Source: Bacillus fungorum
GTDB taxonomy: Bacteria; Bacillota; Bacilli; Bacillales; Bacillaceae_G
DNA: 64,000 nucleotides
Direction: 5' to 3'
NCBI RefSeq assembly: GCF_002746455.1
Contig: NZ_NWUW01000003.1
Span: forward strand, 284,409 to 348,408
A program made the translations under genes and the position numbers. How positions within the stretch are numbered: position 1 is the first letter of the stretch; each line of letters begins with the position of its first letter. Under the pieces are notes generated by a model. It ran no database searches. It was given only the letters and a program-made list of their open reading frames with translations, and was not told the DNA's origin. Shown here piece by piece: positions 53,942 through 62,889 of the stretch.

Positions 53942-54787
53942 ATGATAAATAATACAATTCCAAGTTTTTTAAAATTATGGGAAAGCACCGACGTAGAATT
54001 AACAGTCCTTAATCAATACTTCACTTCGTATCCAGAGATATTTGAAGAATACTTTAAGTATCATTGTCCTAAAACGAAAGAACGTCTTTCTAATGCCATT
54101 AACCTATATCCCACAAAAGTAGAAGATATTCGTATCATTGCAGAAACATTACCGACTATTATTCAAGTGATAACGAATGAATATCATAACAAATTTAACT
54201 TTGATGTAAATATGAAATTTCATTTATTTGTTGGAGCTTTTGGCTCTAATGCCTTTGTAGAAAGGGAGATTATTGGAGACATATTTTTTGCGGCAGAAAA
54301 ATTATCTCCAGATTCAAATCATCTTCACGTTATTGTCGCTCACGAAATAGGACATATATATCATAATGTTATGTTGCAAAATGATGGAATGGATTGGGGA
54401 AAAGCTGAGTGGACCGACGCGGCAGTTAGTTTGTATCGTGAAGGTATTGCAACTTATTTATCAAAGCAAATTGTGAAAGGTTTAAATGAATCAGTATATT
54501 ACTCCTATGACAATGATGGTGAACGTTGGTTACAATATTGTATAGAAAATGAAGAACAAATAAAGGATCGTTTTTGGGAAGATTATATAGAAGGCTGGAC
54601 GTTGGAAAAAGAGAAAGAGTGGTTTCGGTTATCTGGTGGACAATATTTTGGATACAACCGACTCGGTTATTTTTTAGGAACAGCTTTTGTAGAATATGTT
54701 GCACAAGCATTGGGAGAGAGTGAAGTATTTACTTTTTGGAACAAACACAATTTAAAAAGTAGTGTAATGGATTGGTTATCGAAATGA
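53942..54787 (+). CDS. HEXXH metalloprotease-like protein (DUF2268-type)
   Basis: 281 aa. The zinc motif VIVAHEIGHIYHNV (HEXXH at ~137-141) is followed 35 residues later by SLYREGIATYLSKQIV, whose Glu is the third ligand of gluzincins. No signal peptide, so cytoplasmic. Similar in layout to the DUF2268/YjaZ-like predicted Zn-dependent proteases. ATG 53942 behind AAGGAG. Followed 29 bases later by a lipoprotein gene. Confidence 0.75.
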   Translation: MINNTIPSFLKLWESTDVELTVLNQYFTSYPEIFEEYFKYHCPKTKERLSNAINLYPTKVEDIRIIAETLPTIIQVITNEYHNKFNFDVNMKFHLFVGAFGSNAFVEREIIGDIFFAAEKLSPDSNHLHVIVAHEIGHIYHNVMLQNDGMDWGKAEWTDAAVSLYREGIATYLSKQIVKGLNESVYYSYDNDGERWLQYCIENEEQIKDRFWEDYIEGWTLEKEKEWFRLSGGQYFGYNRLGYFLGTAFVEYVAQALGESEVFTFWNKHNLKSSVMDWLSK

Positions 54788-54816
54788 ATCGGATTATGAT
54801 AGGGGGGCTGAAATGT

Positions 54817-55485
54817 ATGAAAGTGTATGTAAAGATAGGTATGTTATTTCTCGCTTTTACATGCATTTTTGCATTAGTAGCATGTAAAGGGACGGACGAA
54901 AAAAAGGAAACAGACCCAACAACGGAAAATAGTAAAAATGAACAGAATAATACTTCTCAAGAAAAGAAAGAGCCTGATGAAAAATCAAATAATGAAGGAT
55001 CAACAAAATCAAGCACAGATGTAAGCACGAAAGATACAGTAATAAATCAAAAATCAATTAACTATGTTAAAGAATTATTTGAATTAGCGAAAGAAGGAAA
55101 AGCACCTAACGTTCCGTTCGCAGCTCATACAGGGGATATTGAAGAAATAGAAAAAGCGTGGGGGAAAGCAGATACAACGGAACAAGCAGGAAATGGAATG
55201 TACGCTACCTTTACAAATAAAAATGTTTCCTTTGGTTTTAATAAAGGATCACAAGTTTTTGATGTACGCTCCTATCACGCAGAACTAAAATCAATTACAT
55301 TACAAGAAATAGAAAAAGCATTAGGAAAACCAGCTTCAGTTAAAGTAAATGGGGAAGATAAAATATATGTATATAAAGTAAACAATCAGTTTGAGTTAAA
55401 ATTCATTATTCCAAAATCGACTGGTAAGGTAAATCATATTTCGGTATTTTCGCCTGAGGATAGTATTAATAAAATGGCAGGGTAA
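54817..55485 (+). CDS. DUF4309 lipoprotein (YjgB-like)
   Basis: 222 aa. Signal ending FALVACKGTDE (lipidated Cys ~21), a low-complexity Lys/Glu/Asn/Ser linker (residues ~25-75), then a DUF4309-like domain: LFELAKEGKAPNVPF, IEEIEKAWGKADTTEQ, FTNKNVSFGFN and IEKALGKPASVK. ATG 54817 behind AGGGGGGCTG; the in-frame ATG near 54784 overlaps the previous gene's end and lacks a site. Function unknown. Confidence 0.78.
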   Translation: MKVYVKIGMLFLAFTCIFALVACKGTDEKKETDPTTENSKNEQNNTSQEKKEPDEKSNNEGSTKSSTDVSTKDTVINQKSINYVKELFELAKEGKAPNVPFAAHTGDIEEIEKAWGKADTTEQAGNGMYATFTNKNVSFGFNKGSQVFDVRSYHAELKSITLQEIEKALGKPASVKVNGEDKIYVYKVNNQFELKFIIPKSTGKVNHISVFSPEDSINKMAG

Positions 55486-55488
55486 TAA

Positions 55489-55540
55489 AGAAAGGATGTC
55501 ACAAAGGTCATCGAGACTTTTGTGACATCCTTCTTTTTAC
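55489..55540. terminator. Terminator after the DUF4309 gene
   Basis: AAGAAAGGATGTCACAAA pairs with TTTGTGACATCCTTCTT, followed by TTTAC. Long, strong stem. Confidence 0.88.
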
Positions 55541-55564
55541 TGTTAAAAGGGTGAGGAATGCAGC

Positions 55565-56791
55565 CTATAAAACATGGGGAGTATGTTCTGAAATGTCTTT
55601 TTTTATTTTATTACGCTCTAAATTTTGAACAAAAAGAGCTTGAATAATGCCCCCAATTATTAAGAAACAAGCGCAAATATAAAATAGCATGCTACCGTTT
55701 AGTTTACTTAATAAAACTGCACCAAGTACAGGACCGCACGTTCGAGATACATCCCAATGTAAGCCGTAAATTGAAAAATACAATCCACGTTTATCTGTAG
55801 GAGCGATTTCTGAAACGAATCGAAGTAAATGGTTTAAAGCAATACTTCCACCAATGACTAAAAAGAGTAATGTAAAAAATAGTGACGCGATTGTTGCTGA
55901 AAGCCCGTAGCCAATTGCAGCTATTGTATAGCAGGCATAAGAAATAATGATGATTTTAGCCATAGAAAATCGTTCAGACCATTTCACGAGGAAAACTTGT
56001 AGAGTGATTTCCATAATAGCTTTGCATGTTGTAATAAAAACGAGTATGCGTTCGAAATCCGGAAGTGTATGTTTCACGAAAATAAGATAATTTGTCTCAG
56101 TTTGTGCATAAAAAAAGCTAATAGGAAGTGTAGTAATCATAAGTCCTAAAACGGTGTAATGTTTGTGTACAAATTGTTTTGGAGATGATACTTCAAGTTT
56201 TTGCGTTGGTTTTGTCATGGTTGGCGCGGTTTCTGGAAGCTGCGTCCAAATAACGACTGCATATACTATAAGTGCAATGCTTTGCACCGTAAATACATAT
56301 TCAGGGTGAGTCTTATAAAAAATAGTACCAATTAAAGGGCCGATTAGGGTACCTATTGCTCCCATCGTTTGCAGAAGAGAGAAGACTTCTGCTTGCTGCC
56401 CATGTTTTGTTAAATCAGCTATTTGTGCACGTTGAGCAGGAATATATAAGGAACGGCCAACCCCATTTATGACATATAACAAAGCAAATATAAAAACGGA
56501 TTGAGCAAAGATGAAGCTACCGATTGCAACGCTTTGTAGCAATAAGCCGAGTAACATAATTTTCTTTCGCCCATATTTATCAGTCACTCTTCCAGCAATA
56601 AGTGTAAATATAATGTCTGAAAGTGGTTGTAACCCGAAAATAAGCATAGTCATCATAATATTGCCGTTTAGCATCTTATTAACGTAAATAATCATAATGA
56701 TAGCTAACATTGATTCAGTTGTTCGAGTTAATAATTCACCGCACAGTCTAATGATGATTGGTTTATTGTAACGTAATAAGAGATGATTCAA
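55565..56791 (-). CDS. MFS transporter paired with an SgrR-like regulator
   Basis: 408 aa, twelve helices. The loop after helix 2 reads GRVTDKYGRKKIMLLG, the classic MFS motif A. TTG start 56791 has GGAGGAAATAATA just upstream, which decides against the longer frame to 56875. It is transcribed divergently from the SgrR-like gene. In B. subtilis-like genomes a similar pair exists; sugar or drug export is likely, but the substrate is unknown. Ends in a lysine-rich tail. Confidence 0.83.
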   Translation of the reverse strand: MNHLLLRYNKPIIIRLCGELLTRTTESMLAIIMIIYVNKMLNGNIMMTMLIFGLQPLSDIIFTLIAGRVTDKYGRKKIMLLGLLLQSVAIGSFIFAQSVFIFALLYVINGVGRSLYIPAQRAQIADLTKHGQQAEVFSLLQTMGAIGTLIGPLIGTIFYKTHPEYVFTVQSIALIVYAVVIWTQLPETAPTMTKPTQKLEVSSPKQFVHKHYTVLGLMITTLPISFFYAQTETNYLIFVKHTLPDFERILVFITTCKAIMEITLQVFLVKWSERFSMAKIIIISYACYTIAAIGYGLSATIASLFFTLLFLVIGGSIALNHLLRFVSEIAPTDKRGLYFSIYGLHWDVSRTCGPVLGAVLLSKLNGSMLFYICACFLIIGGIIQALFVQNLERNKIKKDISEHTPHVL

Positions 56792-56889
56792 TATTATTTC
56801 CTCCTTTCTATATTGAAATGATAAGATGAAAGGAGAATTGGAAAAAGGGTAGAAAGAATAAGAAGTATTTTTCACCTTTTAGGGGGAAT

Positions 56890-58629
56890 ATGATGTTTAT
56901 TTTAGATCAATACATTGAGCTATGGATTGCCTATGGGAAAGGGAAAAAAGAAGGAGAACAATTAGAAATAACAGTGCAAAATATATCCGAAACATTATTT
57001 TGTACAGAGCGTAATAGCAAATTGATTATAAAAAAATTAAATGAGTTCAACTGGATTACTTGGTTTCCTGGACGAGGAAGAGGGAATCGTTCTAAAGTAA
57101 TATTTCAAAAGCATCCAGCGCCATTAATTTTAGATAAGAGAAAAGAAATAACTAAAAAAGGGGATGTGAGGAGCGGAATTGAATTTGTGGAACGCTATAG
57201 CTCGCAATTTCCATCAGTACAAAGTGAATATCAGTCATGGATTGATTCAATATTTGGTCATAAAATAGAAAGGACATCCGAAGGGAGAAGGGATGTCCTT
57301 CGTTTGCAAGTACAAATGAATCTAGACATCGCTTTAGATCCGGTTTACGCTACGATGCGATCAGAATGTCATATGGTTAAACATATTTTTGATACACTCG
57401 TATATGCAAATGAGGAAACAAACTCTATAGAACCAAGACTTGCTTTTCACTGGGAATATAATGATGCTGAAAAGGTTTGGACATTTTATTTAAGAAAAGG
57501 CGTTCATCTTCATAATGGAAAACGACTGACTGCACGTGATGTTATACATTCATTGAATCGATTTATGGAAGCTGAAAACAACCCACACGCATGGATGTTA
57601 CAACATGTTGAAAGTGTCCGTGCAGTAGATGAATATGTTGTTGAAATTCAATTGTTTGCGGAGAATAAGATGTTTTTACATATGCTTAGTGCAGAACAGT
57701 GTTCTATCGTAAATGAAGATGAAGCTGGAAACTTCATTGGTACAGGGCCTTTTATATTACGCGGGAAAAATGCACATTTATTTGTATTGGAAGTACATGA
57801 TTTATATTACCGTGAAAGACCTTTTTTTGACCGAATTGAACTATTGAATGTAGAACAAAATGTAAATACATATGATGTGTTAGTAAAGGCGCAGTATAAA
57901 GATAAAGAAACTCCTAATAAAGAGTTGTCTCGGCTTGAATCGAACGTGACATATGTAACGTGCAATCTTGTAAAAGATGGACCAATACAAGACGAGCTGT
58001 TTCGAAAGGCGCTATATAAAATTATTCATGGTGATAAAATCGTTCAAGAACTTGGCGGAGAACGTGGAGAAGTGGTAAAAAAACTAATATTAGCAGGCGA
58101 AAGCATTGTAGAGATTGAGGAAGATGTAGAAAGTTTAATTAAAAGGAGTACTTATCATAATGAAGTGCTACAGCTCTACACATTTACAGGACGAGATCAC
58201 GTTGAAGATGCACAATGGATACAAAAAGAGTGTGCGAAGTACGGGATTTGTGTAGAATATAATTTTCTTGAAACAGAAGAGCTATTGGAAATAAGTACGA
58301 TACAAAAGGCTGATATGATGCATGATAGTGCAACAATTAGCGAACAAATAGAAGATAGTCTACTATATATGTTTCTTACAAAAAACAGTTTTATTCATGG
58401 TCAAAGCAGCATGGACTTTCATAAAACGTTGTCACCGTATTTTAAACAAGAACAAGTAGAGAATAGAGTTACATTGTTATGTGATATTGAGAGCACTTTG
58501 TTACGTCAAATTCATATTATTCCTTTATATCGTAACAAACAACAAGTAACTTCTCACGAAAAAGTACAAAATATAATGATTAATTCACAAGGGTGGATTG
58601 ATTTTTATGAAACATGGTTTAAATCTTGA
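56890..58629 (+). CDS. SgrR-like regulator: DNA-binding domain fused to an extracellular-solute-binding (family 5) domain
   Basis: 579 aa. The first ~110 residues form an HTH module with SETLFCTERNSKLIIKKLNEFNWITWFPGRGRG, as in SgrR. From about 140 the chain matches oligopeptide-type solute-binding proteins (QMNLDIALDPVYATMRSE, then FYLRKGVHLHNGKRLTARDVIHSLNRFM and IGTGPFILRG), but without a signal peptide, so the binding domain senses a ligand inside the cell. Divergent to the MFS gene and presumably its regulator. ATG 56890 follows AGGGGG; ATG 56893 is equally possible. Confidence 0.85.
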   Translation: MMFILDQYIELWIAYGKGKKEGEQLEITVQNISETLFCTERNSKLIIKKLNEFNWITWFPGRGRGNRSKVIFQKHPAPLILDKRKEITKKGDVRSGIEFVERYSSQFPSVQSEYQSWIDSIFGHKIERTSEGRRDVLRLQVQMNLDIALDPVYATMRSECHMVKHIFDTLVYANEETNSIEPRLAFHWEYNDAEKVWTFYLRKGVHLHNGKRLTARDVIHSLNRFMEAENNPHAWMLQHVESVRAVDEYVVEIQLFAENKMFLHMLSAEQCSIVNEDEAGNFIGTGPFILRGKNAHLFVLEVHDLYYRERPFFDRIELLNVEQNVNTYDVLVKAQYKDKETPNKELSRLESNVTYVTCNLVKDGPIQDELFRKALYKIIHGDKIVQELGGERGEVVKKLILAGESIVEIEEDVESLIKRSTYHNEVLQLYTFTGRDHVEDAQWIQKECAKYGICVEYNFLETEELLEISTIQKADMMHDSATISEQIEDSLLYMFLTKNSFIHGQSSMDFHKTLSPYFKQEQVENRVTLLCDIESTLLRQIHIIPLYRNKQQVTSHEKVQNIMINSQGWIDFYETWFKS

Positions 58630-58632
58630 TAC

Positions 58633-58677
58633 ATAAAGGTTCTTATGCATTTTTCATGAGATGTATAAGGGCCTTTT
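58633..58677 (+). terminator. Terminator after the SgrR-like gene
   Basis: AAAGGTTCTTATGCAT pairs with ATGTATAAGGGCCTTT (two non-canonical positions), followed by TTTG. Confidence 0.75.
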
Positions 58678-58788
58678 TTGTATGTGAAGTAAGTTTGTTT
58701 TACACATTGTTACGCTACTTATGATAAAAGTCCATTTACAGCGTAACAGTGTTATGTTACATTGTTATCAGGAAGGAGTGTTATACAG

Positions 58789-59412
58789 TTGAGTACAGAT
58801 TTAATTTCAAAAAAAGATTTATTAGAACTAACTGGTATTTCATACGGACAGTTATATAGGTGGAAAAGAAAAAATTTAATACCGGAAGATTGGTTTGTAC
58901 GAAAGTCAACATTCACGGGTCAAGAGACATTTTTTCCGAAAGAAAAGATATTAGAGCGTATTGATAAAATCCAAACGATGAAAGAGGATTTATCACTTGA
59001 TGAACTAGCGAATATGTTTTCACCGAGTGTGAGAGAAATCCTTTTAACAAAGGAAGACGTCTTACGTAAAGAGATTGCATCAGAAACAGTTTTACAATTC
59101 TTTATAGAACAAACGAATAAAGCAACAGAGTTTCAATTTGTAGATATTCTTTATGTGTATATGTTAGAAGAATTACTACAATCGGGAGAGATTAGTTTAG
59201 AAGAAGGAAAAATGGTCTTGCAAGTTTTACGTGAAAATTATGAAGCGATTAAGCATAAAACTTGTGATTTAATCATCGTCCGAAAGTTAGGGATTTCTAC
59301 ATGTTTCTTAGTTTCAAACGTGGACGATTTAATTTTTGAAAAAGGAACCAAAATTGTTTTACGCGAAGCGATTATGAAATATACCGAAGCATTAAAAACT
59401 AAACTGTTGTAG
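58789..59412 (+). CDS. yhbD: YhbD-like (DUF4004) MerR-type HTH protein
   Basis: 207 aa. The N-terminus ISKKDLLELTGISYGQLYRWKRKNLIPEDWFVRKST is a MerR-like winged helix reading as DUF4004. The rest is helical, ending MKYTEALKTKLL. TTG start 58789 behind GGAAGGAG. The next two genes match yhbE and yhbF, the same order as in B. subtilis. Its role there is not established; a DNA-binding regulator of the operon is likely. Confidence 0.8.
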   Translation: MSTDLISKKDLLELTGISYGQLYRWKRKNLIPEDWFVRKSTFTGQETFFPKEKILERIDKIQTMKEDLSLDELANMFSPSVREILLTKEDVLRKEIASETVLQFFIEQTNKATEFQFVDILYVYMLEELLQSGEISLEEGKMVLQVLRENYEAIKHKTCDLIIVRKLGISTCFLVSNVDDLIFEKGTKIVLREAIMKYTEALKTKLL

Positions 59413-59426
59413 TGAGGAGAGAAAGT

Positions 59427-60137
59427 ATGCGTACAGATAATTTGATTATAAATGGTTACGGTTCATCGAATGGCGGCGAGTTTCATAAAGTGCAATTAAA
59501 CGGAAAAGGGACTGTTACTGGAAATATTGAATGTGATCATTTTGAATGTAACGGTTATGGTGCCGTTACTGGAAATTTGAAAAGTAGAAATGCAAGAATT
59601 AGTGGATCAGGTAAAGTCGATGGTACAGTTCATGCAGAAACAATGCGAATTGATGGGAAAGCAACAATCACTCAAGATGTGAAGGCGAACAGTTTGAAAA
59701 TTGCAGGAAAAGGTACGATAGGTGGAAATGTCACTGGTGAAGAATTTAAAGTCAATGGTCAAGCGACAATTGATGGTAATTGTGAAGTGGATACTTTTTC
59801 TTCAGAAGGACAATTTACAATTGGTGGATTATTAAGCGCCGATGAAATAAATATTAATATTCACGGTACATGTCGAGCGAAAGAAATTGGTGGTCAAACG
59901 ATCAAAGTAAAACATAGACTAAGTACTTTTAGTAGACTGTTTAAATCAGTATTTGGTTTGCAGTTAGAGGCTGAACTATTAGAAGGTGACAATATCGATA
60001 TTGATTATGCTCATATAAGAACGGTAAGAGGAAACAATGTTACAGTAGGACCGAACTGTGAGATTGAAATCATTGAATATACGGGTGTTCTTACTGTTGA
60101 TAAAAGCGCAAATGTAAAAGAAATTAAACAGGTTTAA
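59427..60137 (+). CDS. yhbE: Bactofilin-like protein YhbE
   Basis: 236 aa. About ten hexapeptide-like turns of right-handed beta-helix type, with repeated G-x-x-T/V-x-G (NGKGTVTGNIECDHFECNGYGAVTGNL, then SGSGKVDGTVHAE), the bactofilin/polymer-forming cytoskeletal fold. Basic RRESMRTDN start; ATG 59427 preferred, behind GAGGAGA. Its B. subtilis counterpart (bacE) is linked to flagellar assembly by published work I recall. Overlaps the yhbD stop by position, so coupled. Confidence 0.85.
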   Translation: MRTDNLIINGYGSSNGGEFHKVQLNGKGTVTGNIECDHFECNGYGAVTGNLKSRNARISGSGKVDGTVHAETMRIDGKATITQDVKANSLKIAGKGTIGGNVTGEEFKVNGQATIDGNCEVDTFSSEGQFTIGGLLSADEININIHGTCRAKEIGGQTIKVKHRLSTFSRLFKSVFGLQLEAELLEGDNIDIDYAHIRTVRGNNVTVGPNCEIEIIEYTGVLTVDKSANVKEIKQV

Positions 60138-60155
60138 TGGGAGGGAGAAAGTAAT

Positions 60156-60863
60156 ATGGAACATCAACATAGTCTTACTGTCAATGGTTCTGGTAGTTCA
60201 GCAGGTGGGAATTATAACAAAGTGAAGATTCGCGGCGAAGGAACAATTTCTAATGATATGAGCTGTAATGAATTTAAAACATATGGTACGAGTGATGTAC
60301 ACGGTAATATGAAAGTGAAAAATTATGTCGTGTATGGAGATAGTGAAGTACAAGGAAATGTAGATGCAGAATATGTAAAAGTATACGGAAATACTCAAAT
60401 TCATGGTGATGCTCATATTGAAAAAACAAAAGTTAGAGGTATGATAGATATTACAGGAAAGTTTTCAGGTGATTTCGTAGATGTAAAAGGCGCTTTAAAT
60501 GTGAAAGGTGATATTGAAGTAGAAGAATTATCACTAACTGGTGGTCTTGAAAGTGATGGCCTGCTTAATGCTGAAAATATTGAAATTTCACTTCGTTATG
60601 AGGGAAGTAAAGTGAGAGAAATTGGCGGTAAAAAAATTATAGTTCGTAAAAAAGCGAGATTCATTCCTTTTACTAGTCATGCCGGAAACCTCCAAACCTC
60701 AATTATTGAAGGAGATGATATCTATTTAGAACATACGATTGCTGAAGTTGTAAGAGGAAACAAGGTCACAATTGGCCCTGGGTGTGAAATTAGTGTTGTA
60801 GAATATCATACTAGTTTTAACCAAAAAGGTAATGCAGTCGTAAAAGAACATAAACAAATATAA
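60156..60863 (+). CDS. yhbF: Bactofilin-like protein YhbF
   Basis: 235 aa. Same beta-helical architecture as YhbE, with NGSGSSAGGNYNKVKIRGEGTI at the start, GTSDVHGNMKVKNYVVYGDSEVQGNV, and a conserved C-terminal GNKVTIGPGCEISVVEY matching GNNVTVGPNCEIEIIEY of YhbE. A tandem paralogue, 18 bases downstream. Likely co-assembles with YhbE into filaments or membrane-associated scaffolds. Confidence 0.85.
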   Translation: MEHQHSLTVNGSGSSAGGNYNKVKIRGEGTISNDMSCNEFKTYGTSDVHGNMKVKNYVVYGDSEVQGNVDAEYVKVYGNTQIHGDAHIEKTKVRGMIDITGKFSGDFVDVKGALNVKGDIEVEELSLTGGLESDGLLNAENIEISLRYEGSKVREIGGKKIIVRKKARFIPFTSHAGNLQTSIIEGDDIYLEHTIAEVVRGNKVTIGPGCEISVVEYHTSFNQKGNAVVKEHKQI

Positions 60864-60887
60864 GTAGTATGAGGGAGAGCAAGAGAT

Positions 60888-62423
60888 ATGGTTGAGAAGA
60901 ATAATAAGATCGGCTTTGTTGTGGCGGGCTTATTGCTAGGTATTTTAATGGCATCAATGGATAATACCATTGTCGTAACAGCGATGGGAACGATTGTTGG
61001 TGACTTAGGAGGCCTTGAAAACTTTGTGTGGGTCGTTTCTGCTTATATGGTCGCAGAAATGGCAGGTATGCCGATATTCGGTAAACTATCAGATATGTAT
61101 GGTAGAAAAAGGTTCTTTATTTTCGGTTTAATCGTCTTTATGATTGGTTCGGCACTTTGTGGTACTGCTGAAAACATTACACAGTTAGGTATTTATCGTG
61201 CGATTCAAGGTATTGGCGGCGGGGCATTAGTACCAATCGCATTTACGATCGTTTTTGATATTTTCCCTCCTGAAAAGCGCGGAAAAATGGGTGGTTTATT
61301 CGGAGCAGTATTTGGTTTATCAAGTATTTTTGGTCCGTTGCTTGGTGCGTATATTACAGATTACATTAGCTGGCACTGGGTATTTTACATTAACTTACCG
61401 CTTGGCGTTTTAGCACTTATTTTTATTACATTCTTTTATAAAGAGTCACGAGTTCATAGAAAGCAAAAAATTGATTGGTTTGGCGCAATTACTTTAGTTG
61501 GTGCAGTAGTTTCGTTAATGTTTGCGCTCGAACTTGGTGGACAAAAGTATGACTGGGATTCTAGCTTTATTTTAATTTTATTTGGCGGATTCGCTATTTT
61601 AATTATTGTATTTATTTTTATTGAACGTAAAGTAGAAGAACCAATCATTTCATTTGAAATGTTTAAACAACGTTTATTCGGAATGAGTACCATTATTGCA
61701 TTATGTTACGGTGCTGCATTTATGTCAGCAACTGTATACATTCCGTTATTCATTCAAGGTGTATACGGTGGTACCGCAACAAACTCAGGGTTATTACTAT
61801 TACCGATGATGTTAGGATCAGTTGTAACAGCGCAATTAGGTGGATTTTTAACGACGAAGCTTAGCTACAGAAACATTATGATTATTTCTGCTGTTATTAT
61901 GCTAATTGGACTATTCTTATTAAGCACATTAACGCCAGAAACAAGTCGTGCATTATTAACAGTGTATATGATTATTATTGGATTTGGAGTTGGTTTCTCA
62001 TTCTCTGTACTAAGTATGGCAGCTATCCACAACTTTGGTATGGAACAGCGAGGGTCTGCGACTTCAACGAGTAACTTCATTCGTTCATTAGGCATGACGC
62101 TTGGTATTACAATCTTCGGAATGATCCAAAGAACAGGTTTCCAAGATCAATTAGAAGAAGCATTTAAAGGTATGAACGCAGGAATGAATACAAACGCATT
62201 AGGAGATTCAAGAGCAATTCTATCAGAATCGGCAAGGTCTCAAATTCCGCCGCAAGTATTGGATAAAATAATTGACGCTCTTTCTAGCTCAATTGTCCAA
62301 ACATTTATGTGGGCATTGGTACCAGCTGGTTTAGCATTCATATTTATTTTCTTTATGGGAAATGAGCGCATGGTAATTAAGAAACAACAAATGAATAAAA
62401 AGAGCGAAACATCAAAAGCGTAA
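60888..62423 (+). CDS. DHA2-family drug:H+ antiporter (14 TMS)
   Basis: 511 aa, fourteen helices. Motif A GKLSDMYGRKRFFIFGL is near residue 65, and the earlier MASMDNTIVVTAM is the D1 motif, with GIGGGALVPIAFTIVFD and GPLLGAYITDYISWHWVFYINLPLG being motif C of the EmrB/QacA type. Exports drugs or lipophilic compounds. Starts 24 bases after yhbF, so probably in the same operon; ends in a strong terminator. Confidence 0.92.
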   Translation: MVEKNNKIGFVVAGLLLGILMASMDNTIVVTAMGTIVGDLGGLENFVWVVSAYMVAEMAGMPIFGKLSDMYGRKRFFIFGLIVFMIGSALCGTAENITQLGIYRAIQGIGGGALVPIAFTIVFDIFPPEKRGKMGGLFGAVFGLSSIFGPLLGAYITDYISWHWVFYINLPLGVLALIFITFFYKESRVHRKQKIDWFGAITLVGAVVSLMFALELGGQKYDWDSSFILILFGGFAILIIVFIFIERKVEEPIISFEMFKQRLFGMSTIIALCYGAAFMSATVYIPLFIQGVYGGTATNSGLLLLPMMLGSVVTAQLGGFLTTKLSYRNIMIISAVIMLIGLFLLSTLTPETSRALLTVYMIIIGFGVGFSFSVLSMAAIHNFGMEQRGSATSTSNFIRSLGMTLGITIFGMIQRTGFQDQLEEAFKGMNAGMNTNALGDSRAILSESARSQIPPQVLDKIIDALSSSIVQTFMWALVPAGLAFIFIFFMGNERMVIKKQQMNKKSETSKA

Positions 62424-62426
62424 TGA

Positions 62427-62462
62427 AAAAGCTCCTTTCCAATTGGAAGGGAGCTTTTTCGT
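62427..62462. terminator. Bidirectional terminator
   Basis: AAAAAGCTCCTTCC-like arm AAAAGCTCCTTTCC pairs with GGAAGGGAGCTTTT around AATT, between convergent genes. Confidence 0.87.
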
Positions 62463-62477
62463 ATGTACGGTGTTAGA

Positions 62478-62798
62478 TTAGCCTTCGATAATTTCGTATT
62501 CTTCGTCTGCTAATAATAAAATTTGTGTTTTCTTACCTTTGTTTTGAACTTCTATTACATCGTAAGCACCTAAGTCTCTTACTTTGCTTTGAGAAGCGTT
62601 AACCATAACTTCAATAGAATCAATTAAGATATCTTCTTCAATGTATGATTCAGGCAATGCCATATCTTCAGTATCTAATACACATGCGTATAGATTTTGT
62701 AAGTTTTCAGCAGTTGGATTTTGTTCCTCAACATCAATGATGTTTTTTACTGCTTCCATATTTTCTTCTTTTGCTTGGTATACTTTAATTTTAGCCAT
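62478..62798 (-). CDS. Conserved-looking acidic protein of unknown function
   Basis: 106 aa, very acidic. MAKIKVYQAKEENMEAVKNI starts it, and YDVIEVQNKGKKTQILLLADEEYEIIEG ends it. The composition suggests a small soluble alpha/beta protein. ATG 62798 behind AAAGGAGATTAAAAC; the longer frame to 62843 is not supported. No family recognised. Well separated and with a good ribosome binding site, so likely real. Confidence 0.7.
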   Translation of the reverse strand: MAKIKVYQAKEENMEAVKNIIDVEEQNPTAENLQNLYACVLDTEDMALPESYIEEDILIDSIEVMVNASQSKVRDLGAYDVIEVQNKGKKTQILLLADEEYEIIEG

Positions 62799-62889
62799 TG
62801 TTTTAATCTCCTTTATAACGTAATCGTAGAGGCTACACTTCATTATAACGTTTTTTTCATGAAAGATGAAATTGTTATATGTATTTATA

